Positions 1 through 6,038 of a DNA stretch of 6,503 nt are shown here, in pieces. Location of the stretch: positions 1 through 6,503 of the forward strand of contig JAQTVR010000066.1 of the NCBI GenBank assembly GCA_028706995.1, in the 5' to 3' direction. A program made the translations under genes and the position numbers. Position 1 is the first letter of the stretch. Every line of letters begins with the position of its first letter. Origin of the DNA: Dehalococcoidales bacterium. GTDB taxonomy: Bacteria > Chloroflexota > Dehalococcoidia > Dehalococcoidales > UBA5627. Under the pieces are notes generated by a model. The model ran no database searches. It was not told where the DNA came from and saw only the letters and a list, made by a program, of their open reading frames with translations.

Positions 1-1090
1 ATTTAGCCAGTGCAAGGACTCTAACGACCTTAAATGCGCCGGAGGTTGAGCCGGCTGAAGCACCTATGACCATTAAAAATAGTAGAATAGCCCTTGATAA
101 TGGAGGCCATGTATTAAAATCTGCGGCTGCAAAACCTGTAGTGGTCATTATGGCTGCGGCCTGGAATGTCCCGTATCTTATTGCTTCGCCGATCGACATT
201 CCCATATTGATTATCAGGTCTATGTTGATAAGTAGTGCGGCTCCGACGAGCAGAAAAATGTAGAATTTGAACTCAGGATTTTTGAATAACCGGCCCGGCT
301 GACGTTTCCAAAGAAGGTAATAATATAGTCCGAAGTTCACACCGGCGGCAATCATAAAAAATAGGACAATCCCTTCGACTATAAGACTGTTATATGCAGC
401 GATACTCAGGTTATATGCAGCAAATCCTCCCGAAGATATGGTACTGAATGTTACGACTAAGGAATCGAAATTAGATAGTCCGGCAAGGCGGAGCAGGATA
501 AACTCCAGCATGGTCATTCCCAGATATATGAGCCATAAGACTTTGGCAGTGTCTCTCATGCGGACCGTCAGTCTTTCTTCCTGCTGTCCCCCGGTCCATT
601 CAGCTTCTGCCAGCCGGGCTGCGCCGATGCCCAACAGCGGCAGCAAGGCTACGAATAACATAATAATACCCATGCCGCCCAGCCACTGGGTGAGGGAACG
701 CCACAGAAGTATTCCCTGAGAGTGGATTTCGATATTGGTCATAACCGTAGCGCCTGTAGTGGTAAAGCCGGATACGGATTCGAAAAAGGCATCTATGAAA
801 TTAGGCAGAGTCCCCGATAGCAAATACGGCAGCGACCCAAACAGGGAAACGCAAATCCAGCTAAAGGCGACAAGGGATATGGCTTCCCTGCGGCTGATAT
901 TTTTTTCCGTTATCGGTATCAGTCGCCAGAGTATTAGACCAGCTGTCAGGCTGACAGCCATAGACACGGCAAGGGCAAAAACAGCCTTCGATTCACCATA
1001 AAAAGCGCTCCATGCCAGCGGTATGAGCATGGACACCCCTATAAGGGTTATGATAAGTCCGAGGTAATGCAGAACAGCCTTTATTCTCAT
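1..1090 (-). CDS. trkH: TrkH-family potassium uptake membrane subunit, 3' end outside window
   Basis: This is the pore-forming membrane subunit of a Trk/Ktr K+ uptake system. The reading frame opens at the ATG complementary to 1088-1090 and stays open for 363 codons to the window edge. The family is usually about 480 aa, so roughly 120 C-terminal residues are missing. Three of the four pore-loop filters are visible: SGFTTTGATV (residues 107-116), STISSGGFAA (216-225) and MTTTGFAA (315-322), each with its filter glycine. They are separated by hydrophobic segments, for example 7-26, 36-57, 73-92, 136-156, 183-204, 237-260 and 276-294. The segment GASAGSTSGAFKVVR (343-357) matches the conserved post-P3 region of the family. 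The start lies 8 nt after the trkA stop on the same strand, so it is probably co-transcribed with trkA. The Shine-Dalgarno is weak (AAGAAA), which fits translational coupling. The fourth filter cannot be seen. Confidence 0.95.
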   Translation of the reverse strand, partial: MRIKAVLHYLGLIITLIGVSMLIPLAWSAFYGESKAVFALAVSMAVSLTAGLILWRLIPITEKNISRREAISLVAFSWICVSLFGSLPYLLSGTLPNFIDAFFESVSGFTTTGATVMTNIEIHSQGILLWRSLTQWLGGMGIIMLFVALLPLLGIGAARLAEAEWTGGQQEERLTVRMRDTAKVLWLIYLGMTMLEFILLRLAGLSNFDSLVVTFSTISSGGFAAYNLSIAAYNSLIVEGIVLFFMIAAGVNFGLYYYLLWKRQPGRLFKNPEFKFYIFLLVGAALLINIDLIINMGMSIGEAIRYGTFQAAAIMTTTGFAAADFNTWPPLSRAILLFLMVIGASAGSTSGAFKVVRVLALAK

Positions 1091-1098
1091 CTGGTTTC

Positions 1099-2463
1099 TT
1101 ACATAAAGAGCTTTTCTATGGTATGAATAACCGGAAGAGTGGTGATAATAATAACGTGGTCTCCCGGTAAAATTTCACTTTCATAGGGCGGGATAATAAT
1201 CGTCTCATTGCGAACTATGGCTCCGATCGTGGCCTCTTTGGGGAAATCGAGGTCGGATATTCTTTTATTGGCAATCGGTGCTTGCGAACTGGTGACGAAT
1301 TCGATAGCTTCCAGTTGCTGACCTTCGAGCAGAGCAGTTGAAACAACTCCACCATGAAGGACAAAACGGGTAATCTTATTAGCTGTCAATATAGTATGTA
1401 CAGCGGCAACATCGATGCCGATGGCTTCCGCCAAGGGAATGTATCCCGGTTTACTTAATACTACCATAACGCGTGGTACTCCCAGCGTTTTTGCAAGCAG
1501 TGCACAGAGAATATTTAACTCATCTGTTTCCGAGGTAGCTACGAAAGCATCCGCCGAGGGAACACCCTGTTCAATCAAGAAATTACGATCCGTGCCATCT
1601 CCCAGTAGGATGTCTACCTTTTCCAGTAATGTGGTCATTTCCTGGCTGCGGGCGGCATCACTCTCGATGATTTTAACCTTGACTCCGCGTTTTTGCAGCC
1701 CCGAAGCGGTTAAAATACCAATCCGGCTTCCTCCGAAAATAACGACTTTTCTGGCAGGGCGTTTAGGTTGAGAGAACAGTTTACCCAGTTCGGGCATATA
1801 TTCGCTGGAAGCTACCAGGTGCAGGCTGTCCCCTTCGCTCAGTATCACTTCATTGGAAGTGGTAATAATCTCTCCTTTATGAATGATGGCGACTATAACA
1901 CAGGGTTTGGGGAAATTTATTTCGCCGAGTTTTTTACCTGCCAGTGCTTCCCCTTCAATCTTGAATTCTCTTATCTGGACAAGCCCGTTGGCGAAGTTTT
2001 CGACAGGAGTTGAATAAAAACTTGAAAGGACATCCATTATTTCAGTAGCAGCTTCGGCTTCGGGATTAATAAAAACATCGATACCCAGGCTCTTGGGCCT
2101 TACTATTTTGCGCGGGGCGGAAGCTGATTTAGCCGGAGCAATAAAGTACCCCGAGTAATCCGGGTTACGAATCCTGGCAGCAGTAGTTACAGCTCCCATT
2201 TCCTTGGCCATGAAGCAGGTTATCATGTTTGTTTCGTCGTTGTTGGTAACGGCAAGAACCAGGTCGGCGCGTTCTACTTCGGCTTCCTTGAGTATCTTGG
2301 GAGTAGCTGCATTTCCGCCAATTGTTTTAACGTCGAGCCGACTCCTGATATTTTTTTGCGCTGCTTCAGATTGCTCGAGTACGACTACTTCGTGTCCCTC
2401 GTCTGTCAGTAGAGAGGCTATATGCGTACCGATTATTCCGCCGCCGGCTATTATTACATACAT
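1099..2463 (-). CDS. trkA: TrkA, dual-RCK NAD-binding regulatory subunit of Trk K+ uptake
   Basis: This is the cytosolic gating subunit that binds nucleotides (NADH/ATP class) and assembles on TrkH. The 454-aa length is typical of the duplicated form. Domain order is RCK_N 1 (about 1-145), RCK_C 1 (about 155-231), RCK_N 2 (about 238-365) and RCK_C 2 (about 375-454). The first Rossmann motif is GGGIIG (7-12) with acidic E30 closing strand 2. The second is GGSRIG (244-249), with Ser in place of the middle Gly, and E267. The ATG is preceded by AGGGTG at 8-nt spacing, which supports this start, and a good promoter lies about 50 bp further up. The gene precedes trkH with an 8-nt gap. Oddity: between NPDY (100-103) and LGID (126-129) there are about 14 extra residues rich in Ala, Ser, Pro and basic residues, compared with TrkA proteins I remember. 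Confidence 0.96.
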   Translation of the reverse strand: MYVIIAGGGIIGTHIASLLTDEGHEVVVLEQSEAAQKNIRSRLDVKTIGGNAATPKILKEAEVERADLVLAVTNNDETNMITCFMAKEMGAVTTAARIRNPDYSGYFIAPAKSASAPRKIVRPKSLGIDVFINPEAEAATEIMDVLSSFYSTPVENFANGLVQIREFKIEGEALAGKKLGEINFPKPCVIVAIIHKGEIITTSNEVILSEGDSLHLVASSEYMPELGKLFSQPKRPARKVVIFGGSRIGILTASGLQKRGVKVKIIESDAARSQEMTTLLEKVDILLGDGTDRNFLIEQGVPSADAFVATSETDELNILCALLAKTLGVPRVMVVLSKPGYIPLAEAIGIDVAAVHTILTANKITRFVLHGGVVSTALLEGQQLEAIEFVTSSQAPIANKRISDLDFPKEATIGAIVRNETIIIPPYESEILPGDHVIIITTLPVIHTIEKLFM

Positions 2464-2516
2464 TACTTTTACACCCTGTTTATATCGGCTGTTACCTTAG
2501 TATTACCAGTTGTTGC

Positions 2517-2545
2517 ATTTTATGCTCTTGTTTTCTGGCTGTCAA
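2517..2545 (-). promoter_or_regulatory. Promoter of trkA-trkH (sigma-70 type)
   Basis: On the minus strand, TTGACA (2540-2545, perfect -35) and TAAAAT (2517-2522, 5 of 6 to the -10 consensus) are separated by exactly 17 bp. The predicted start of transcription is near 2510, giving a leader of about 47 nt before the trkA ATG. This is the best promoter match in the window. It is a prediction from sequence only. Confidence 0.75.
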
Positions 2546-2564
2546 TAGTAGAGAAATAACCTTG

Positions 2565-2585
2565 TTAATCAACCCTGGTTGTTAA
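2565..2585. promoter_or_regulatory. Imperfect palindrome upstream of the trkA promoter, candidate operator
   Basis: Arms TTAA(T)CAACC and GGTTGTTAA pair at nine positions around a CT centre, with one unpaired T at 2569. The site ends about 20 bp upstream of the predicted trkA -35 box, a usual place for an activator or repressor. A second, weaker GTTAA/TTAAC repeat (2581-2585 with 2594-2598) overlaps its right end. No regulator is known for it, and the function is inferred from position and symmetry. Confidence 0.4.
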
Positions 2586-2606
2586 GATACTTTTTAACTA
2601 GTCACC

Positions 2607-2685
2607 GCCGCTATGGTTCGACAGGCTCACCATGAGCGGCTTCCGTAATCCTATTCTCACTTACCCTGAACCTGTCGAAGGGTAA
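2607..2685. repeat. Paired hairpin repeat (REP/BIME-like) with shared 11-nt loop
   Basis: The first hairpin, 2607-2640, has an 11-bp stem GCCGCTATGGT / ACCAT(G)AGCGGC with one bulged G (2634) around the loop TCGACAGGCTC (2618-2628). The second, 2661-2685, has a 7-bp stem TTACCCT / AGGGTAA around the loop 2668-2678. The second loop, reverse-complemented, is TCGACAGGTTC, differing from the first at one base. The two units therefore lie in inverted orientation 20 bp apart, and their stems differ in sequence yet both pair. The core TTCGACAGG resembles a dispersed repeat I recall from many environmental genomes. No transposase is present in the window. Confidence 0.7.
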
Positions 2686-2983
2686 AAGAGCGGAAACTAT
2701 CACCAACCAAGATTAATGAGAACCGTCTTTTTTAAATTTTTCCCACTAATAGAGTATTTTTGTAATTATTGTAAGTGAGATTAAGAGGCTTTGCGGTCTT
2801 AAGTACCTATAAAAGTGCAGCAGCGTAATATGAAGTCTTTTCAGTTAGAAATCAACTTTCTTTACCTTGCTTCACCTATAATGGAGCAATATTTGATCAT
2901 AAAATAAGAAATGTTTTAAGGAGCTACACCATAATTTTGCGGGTTTATAGTTATTACGGATCAGCTTCATTTACAAGTAAGTA
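2686..2983. other. AT-rich intergenic stretch without a recognisable gene
   Basis: No coding frame of credible length or composition was found here on either strand. It holds a weak inverted repeat TTAAGA/TCTTAA (2781-2786 and 2797-2802, 10-nt loop), a perfect TATAAT (2877-2882) without a convincing -35, and a Shine-Dalgarno-like AAGGAG (2918-2923) with no ATG or GTG at proper spacing. Nothing resembles a tRNA. It may carry the distal regulatory region of the DUF47 gene or remnants of a lost gene. Confidence 0.4.
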
Positions 2984-3012
2984 TTGACATCACCATGTAA
3001 TTTATATAAACT
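2984..3012 (+). promoter_or_regulatory. Promoter of the DUF47/PhoU-like gene
   Basis: A perfect TTGACA -35 box (2984-2989) is followed at 17 bp by TAAACT (3007-3012, 4 of 6), or at 15 bp by the better hexamer TATAAA (3005-3010). Transcription would begin near 3018, leaving a leader of about 30 nt before the TTG start at 3051. Sequence prediction only. Confidence 0.6.
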
Positions 3013-3035
3013 CTAATAAATACGTAAATATTGGT

Positions 3036-3043
3036 GAAAGAGG
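3036..3043 (+). promoter_or_regulatory. Shine-Dalgarno that fixes a TTG start
   Basis: GAAAGAGG lies 7 nt before the TTG at 3051. No ATG or GTG lies in frame between the promoter and the conserved part of the protein; the nearby ATG at 2995 is in another frame and is followed at once by TAA. The RBS therefore supports TTG as the real start. Confidence 0.65.
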
Positions 3044-3050
3044 TTTTTAT

Positions 3051-3680
3051 TTGGGGAGAATATCACTCGTTCCAAGCGAACATAAGTTCTTTGGACTTTT
3101 TATCCAGAGTGCTTCTAACATGGTAAAAATTGCCAGGGCGTTAGAGGATTTACTAAATAACTGGGAAAACGTAGATATAAAAGTAGCTTATATCACAGAA
3201 TTAGAGCATGAGGGAGACTCAATCACTCATCAAGTGGCTGCCCTGCTTTATCGCACCTTTATTACCCCGTTCGATCGCGAAGATATATCACAACTGGCTC
3301 ACGTAATGGATGATGTTACAGATTTCGTACATGCGACTGCCGAATCTATTTCTATATATAAAATAGATAAAACTACCCATAGAGCTAATGAACTGGCAAG
3401 GATAATCGTACAGGCGGCGATAGAAGTAGAAAAAGCAGTACAGTGCCTGGTAAAACGCTCGGATTTAAAAAACATTTTAGAACACTGTGTAGAGCTTAAC
3501 CGTCTTGAAAATAATGCCGATGCGATTTATCGTGCAGCACTGGGCGAGCTGTTCGACGATAGTGCAGATACCAAGTACATCATTAAATGGCGCGAGATAT
3601 ATAATCACATGGAAAGCGCAACCGATCGGTGTGAGGATGTAGCGGATGTTCTTGAAGGGGTTGCCATTAAAAATGCATAA
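3051..3680 (+). CDS. DUF47 / PhoU-like helical protein (PhoU_div family)
   Basis: The 209-aa all-helical protein matches the DUF47 family (Pfam PhoU_div), distant relatives of PhoU. Such proteins usually accompany Pit-type phosphate transporters and are thought to regulate them. The length is typical. Four E/DxxxD signatures of the kind that bind metal in PhoU bundles are visible: E52-D56 (in LEHEGDSITH), D87-D91 (DDVTD), E153-D157 (ENNAD) and E188-D192 (ESATD). The block FITPFDREDISQL (70-82) is also characteristic. There is no signal peptide or membrane segment, so it is cytosolic. It starts at TTG behind a good RBS and has its own promoter. Oddity: no pit gene follows. The next gene, gmk, converges from the other strand 31 nt beyond its stop, so the cognate transporter must be elsewhere or absent. 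Family assignment is firm, function is inferred. Confidence 0.9.
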   Translation: MGRISLVPSEHKFFGLFIQSASNMVKIARALEDLLNNWENVDIKVAYITELEHEGDSITHQVAALLYRTFITPFDREDISQLAHVMDDVTDFVHATAESISIYKIDKTTHRANELARIIVQAAIEVEKAVQCLVKRSDLKNILEHCVELNRLENNADAIYRAALGELFDDSADTKYIIKWREIYNHMESATDRCEDVADVLEGVAIKNA

Positions 3681-3711
3681 TCCATTTTGTGTTTACTAGA
3701 GGGCTAATAGT

Positions 3712-4347
3712 CTAAATATTGTATTCCCTGGAAGTTACGCGCATCTTTTCGGCGGTGATTATGGCTTTTATTTCCGAGACAACCTGATCGATCTGCCCGT
3801 GTTCATTGATGGCTATATAGTCGAACATTTCAATTCTTTTCATTTCCTCTTCAGCAGTAGCGATACGTAATCTCAGTTTTTCTTCCGATTCTGTGTTGCG
3901 TCTTGTCAATCTATCTGTAAGCTCCTTCATTGTTTGTGGGACCAGGAAGATTAAAACCGCTTGAGGCAATTTTTTTTTGATAGTGGCGGCACCCTGCACA
4001 TCTATCTTGATGATAGTATCTTTTCCCTCGGCAAGCGCCTGTCTTACAGGTTGCTTTGGGACTCCGTAAAAGTTGTCGTAGACGTTTGCCCACTCCAAAA
4101 GTTCATTCCGGTCGATCAACTGCTGGAATTGTTCCCTGGAGACGAAATGATAATCGATGTTGTTTTTTTCGTTGGGACGCTTTGGTCGTGTGGTAGCGGT
4201 TACGACATGCATCACCGGGAAATGTATTGCTTTTAACCTGTACAAGACGGCATCCTTGCCCGCTCCGGAAGGCCCGGAAAGAACCAGAAGCAATGGTTTT
4301 TTTGTCGTATGGATTAAAACCTTGTTATTAGAGTTTGGTTTTATCAT
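3712..4347 (-). CDS. gmk: Guanylate kinase
   Basis: Gmk phosphorylates GMP to GDP with ATP, an essential step of guanine nucleotide synthesis in the cytosol. Counting from the ATG, the product is 211 aa, near the family norm. The P-loop is GPSGAGKD (25-32), with Asp where most family members have Ser or Thr. The GMP-binding region follows: TATTRPKRP (50-58), YHFV (66-69), the EWA segment (85-87) and YGVPK (94-98), then IDVQGA (115-120). The lid carries RLTRRNTESEEKLRLR (146-161), and YIAINE (177-182) helps shape the base pocket. Start: ATG at 4345-4347 has AGAG seven nt upstream; the adjacent GTG (4348-4350) would add one residue. Either start overlaps the end of remA (20 or 23 nt), implying translational coupling. 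About 15 residues precede the first beta strand, slightly longer than usual. No rpoZ follows. Confidence 0.95.
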   Translation of the reverse strand: MIKPNSNNKVLIHTTKKPLLLVLSGPSGAGKDAVLYRLKAIHFPVMHVVTATTRPKRPNEKNNIDYHFVSREQFQQLIDRNELLEWANVYDNFYGVPKQPVRQALAEGKDTIIKIDVQGAATIKKKLPQAVLIFLVPQTMKELTDRLTRRNTESEEKLRLRIATAEEEMKRIEMFDYIAINEHGQIDQVVSEIKAIITAEKMRVTSREYNI

Positions 4348-4621
4348 CACTTAGCTCTGGTTTGATGACTGAACCCCCGCGGCTGACCTGAAACCTGCCT
4401 GTGATAGTCTCCGGGGCTAAAGCTGCCAGAACTATATGTCCATTATCGGCGAAGATCACCGCCTTGGTTCGTCTACCGCTGGTCATATCAATGAGTTGCC
4501 CTTTGTTTCTCGCCTCCTGGATGATGCGTTTTATAGGAGCGGAATTTGGCGAGGCAATGGCAATAACACGATTCATTGCCAGAATATTACCGAAACCGAT
4601 ATGAATTAATTCTCCAAACAT
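4328..4621 (-). CDS. remA: RemA/DUF370 family DNA-binding regulator
   Basis: This 97-aa protein belongs to the DUF370/RemA family. Bacillus subtilis RemA is a DNA-binding activator of biofilm matrix and osmoprotection genes. Visible hallmarks are IHIGFGN (6-12), NRVIAI (17-22), SPNSAPIKRII (24-34) and the basic GQLIDMTSGRRTKAVI (41-56). R18, R50 and R51 are in the positions I recall as important for DNA binding. The last 15 or so residues are a charged tail beyond the usual 85-90 aa length. The ATG is preceded by AGAGG with an 8-nt spacer, a good RBS. The gene overlaps gmk, a common pairing in Gram-positive-type bacteria. What it regulates here is unknown, and the matrix role should not be transferred without evidence. 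Confidence 0.92.
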   Translation of the reverse strand: MFGELIHIGFGNILAMNRVIAIASPNSAPIKRIIQEARNKGQLIDMTSGRRTKAVIFADNGHIVLAALAPETITGRFQVSRGGSVIKPELSDDKTKL

Positions 4622-4688
4622 GACAATTTCCTCTAGTACTTATTACGTTTAATGAAAGACCTTTATTTATCGAAGACAGTTAAATAAT

Positions 4689-4717
4689 ATCTTACCCTTT
4701 TAGAGGGTATATAGCAA
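4689..4717 (-). promoter_or_regulatory. Predicted promoter of remA-gmk with an internal dyad
   Basis: On the minus strand, TTGCTA (4712-4717) and TAAGAT (4689-4694, 4 of 6) are 17 bp apart. A perfect 6-bp inverted repeat, TACCCT/AGGGTA (4693-4698 and 4704-4709, 5-nt centre), fills the spacer and overlaps the edge of the -10 box. This is a plausible repressor site. Both hexamers are only moderate matches and the region is AT-rich, so the assignment is tentative. Confidence 0.4.
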
Positions 4718-4822
4718 TAGCGATAGAGGAATAAACCGGGGAAAATTTATTTATAAAATATATCTGATTGAACTTTTTTATGCATTAATGACTATACTAT
4801 TAAAAGGCAGTGTTAGTATATG

Positions 4823-4836
4823 GGTTATGGATAACC
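4823..4836. repeat. Short palindrome just after the ychF stop
   Basis: GGTTAT and ATAACC are perfect arms around a GG centre, three bases beyond the stop codon of the YchF-like gene. No T-run follows on the minus strand, so this is not a convincing intrinsic terminator. It may be a weak 3' hairpin or a protein site. Confidence 0.35.
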
Positions 4837-4839
4837 GGC

Positions 4840-5943
4840 TTATACATTGAACAGGAAATTAATTATGTCCCCGTCCTTGACTATGTAGGTCTTGCCTTCC
4901 AGCCGCAGAAGTCCGCGTTTTTTGCCTTCGGCGAGACTGCCGCAGTGTACCAGGTCTTCATAACTGATGATTTCGGCACGTATGAATCCCCTCTCGATAT
5001 CCGAGTGGATCTTGCCGGCGGCTTTCTGTGCGTTAGTGCCGCTTGTGATAGGCCATGCCCTGCATTCATCGGCGCCGGTGGTCAGAAAGGATATTAAGCC
5101 CAACAGGGCATAAGACTGTTTGATTGCCCTGTCCAGTCCGGGTTCAGTCAGTCCAAAATCGCTTCGGAAGGTGGCAGCAGATTCCTCATCTTCAAGTTGG
5201 GCCAGCTCCATTTCAAGGTTGCCGCAAAGGGCGATTACATGATGGTTAGGGCTGCCGAACTTCGCATTCATCTCTTCTTCTATTTTCTTTACTTCCGGTA
5301 ACTGGTCTTCACCGATGTTAACTATGGTAAGCAGAGGCTTAGCGCTCAGGAACTGGTAGCCGGCGATGAGTTTCTTCTCCTCATCGGGCAGGTTCTGTTC
5401 TCTCAGAGGGATATCCTTTTCCAGTTCGGTCTTTATTTTAGTTAAAAATTCCTGCTCGTTCTTATACTGCTGTCTTTCATCCGCCTTGGCGCTTTTTAAA
5501 GAGTTAATTATCTTTTCCATGCGACGCTCTATTATGGTTAAATCGGAAAAACTCAGTTCCATGTTCATATTATTAATATCCCTGCCGGGGTCGATGCTGC
5601 CGGAGGGGTGGGGGATACTATCATTGGTAAAGGAGCGTACGACGTTAATAAGGGCATCCACGTTGTTTAACTGGGTCAAATACTCTCCGCTGATAGAGGC
5701 ATCCTTGCCTATTCCTTTTATAGAAGCGCCGATATCCAGGTATTTTATCTCCGCTGGAACGATCTTCTTGGGGTTGAACATATCGGCAAGTTTTGTCAGC
5801 CGGGCATCCGGGACTTTAGTTATACCTATATGGGGCATCTTTTGAGCATGGCTGCCTGTTGCGGCGCTACCTTTCGTCAGTGCATTAAAAATAGTCGTTC
5901 TACCGCTTTCAGACAGGCCGATAATGCCAATACCAACACTCAT
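4840..5943 (-). CDS. ychF: YchF/OLA1-family P-loop protein with degenerate nucleotide-binding motifs
   Basis: The 367-aa product aligns by eye along the whole YchF (Obg-related, ribosome-associated ATPase/GTPase) family. A G domain comes first, a helical or coiled-coil insertion of charged residues lies at about 134-195, and a TGS-type C-terminus ends the protein, with AAGKIHSDIERGFIRAEI (308-325) and LRLEGKTYIVKDGDIINF (346-363), both close to consensus. The nucleotide site is unusual. The P-loop reads GLSESGRTT (9-17), with Arg15 replacing the catalytic Lys. Switch I lacks the usual threonine-containing TI-PN motif (MPHIGI, 36-41). The DxxG motif reads DIGA (70-73). The NxxE specificity motif survives as NIGE (209-212). 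Hydrolysis may therefore be weakened or lost. The start is ATG, but the only good Shine-Dalgarno lies 14 nt upstream. The gene may be read from its own promoter or from the HEAT-like gene upstream. Family is sure, activity is not. Confidence 0.9.
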   Translation of the reverse strand: MSVGIGIIGLSESGRTTIFNALTKGSAATGSHAQKMPHIGITKVPDARLTKLADMFNPKKIVPAEIKYLDIGASIKGIGKDASISGEYLTQLNNVDALINVVRSFTNDSIPHPSGSIDPGRDINNMNMELSFSDLTIIERRMEKIINSLKSAKADERQQYKNEQEFLTKIKTELEKDIPLREQNLPDEEKKLIAGYQFLSAKPLLTIVNIGEDQLPEVKKIEEEMNAKFGSPNHHVIALCGNLEMELAQLEDEESAATFRSDFGLTEPGLDRAIKQSYALLGLISFLTTGADECRAWPITSGTNAQKAAGKIHSDIERGFIRAEIISYEDLVHCGSLAEGKKRGLLRLEGKTYIVKDGDIINFLFNV

Positions 5944-5957
5944 ATTTTAGTTTACAA

Positions 5958-5964
5958 CTCCTCT
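5958..5964 (-). promoter_or_regulatory. Shine-Dalgarno of ychF at unusually long spacing
   Basis: AGAGGAG on the minus strand is a strong ribosome-binding sequence, but it lies 14 nt before the only credible ATG (5941-5943). No start codon lies in frame at normal spacing: the TTG next to it is followed immediately by TAA. Long spacing predicts modest translation. Confidence 0.5.
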
Positions 5965-6008
5965 ACATTCCCTGATGCCACTATAGCTAACATAGAACAG
6001 ATTTTATT

Positions 6009-6038
6009 AACATAACGTTATTATAAAAAGGTTATCAA
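6009..6038 (-). promoter_or_regulatory. Possible ychF promoter with a 10-bp palindrome
   Basis: On the minus strand, TTGATA (6033-6038) and TATGTT (6009-6014) are 18 bp apart. A perfect TATAAT also occurs at 6020-6025 but lacks a -35 partner. The perfect palindrome ATAACGTTAT (6012-6021) sits in this region. The -35 overlaps the stop codon of the upstream gene. In AT-rich DNA such matches arise by chance, so confidence is low. Confidence 0.3.

Noticed and set aside
438..719. Plus-strand open frames at 66-263, 438-719 and 735-1001
   Set aside because: All are antisense to trkH, whose conserved pore loops run through the same DNA on the minus strand.
1..1090. Pseudogenised trkH because no stop codon is seen
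   Set aside because: The frame is open to the window edge with all expected motifs; the missing C-terminus is due to the window boundary.
1415..1771. 118-aa open frame on the plus strand opposite trkA
   Set aside because: It is antisense to conserved TrkA domains, and its composition is that of a shadow frame.
2464..2516. K+- or c-di-AMP-sensing riboswitch in front of trkA
   Set aside because: The predicted leader is only about 47 nt and shows no conserved riboswitch core or terminator hairpin.
2607..2685. CRISPR array or attachment site
   Set aside because: There are only two related units, in inverted orientation, with structure-forming stems and no spacers, integrase or cas genes.
2781..2802. 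TTAAGA/TCTTAA inverted repeat as a terminator
   Set aside because: It has a 6-bp AT-rich stem with a 10-nt loop and no T-tract, and lies far from any gene end.
3681..3711. Bidirectional terminator between the convergent DUF47 gene and gmk
   Set aside because: Only a 4-bp ACTA/TAGT repeat is visible and there is no T-run; it is too weak to call.
5366..5845. 159-aa open frame on the plus strand opposite ychF
   Set aside because: It lies wholly antisense to the well-supported YchF-like gene and its translation is rich in Ser, Phe and Leu with no family resemblance; it has no credible RBS or promoter.
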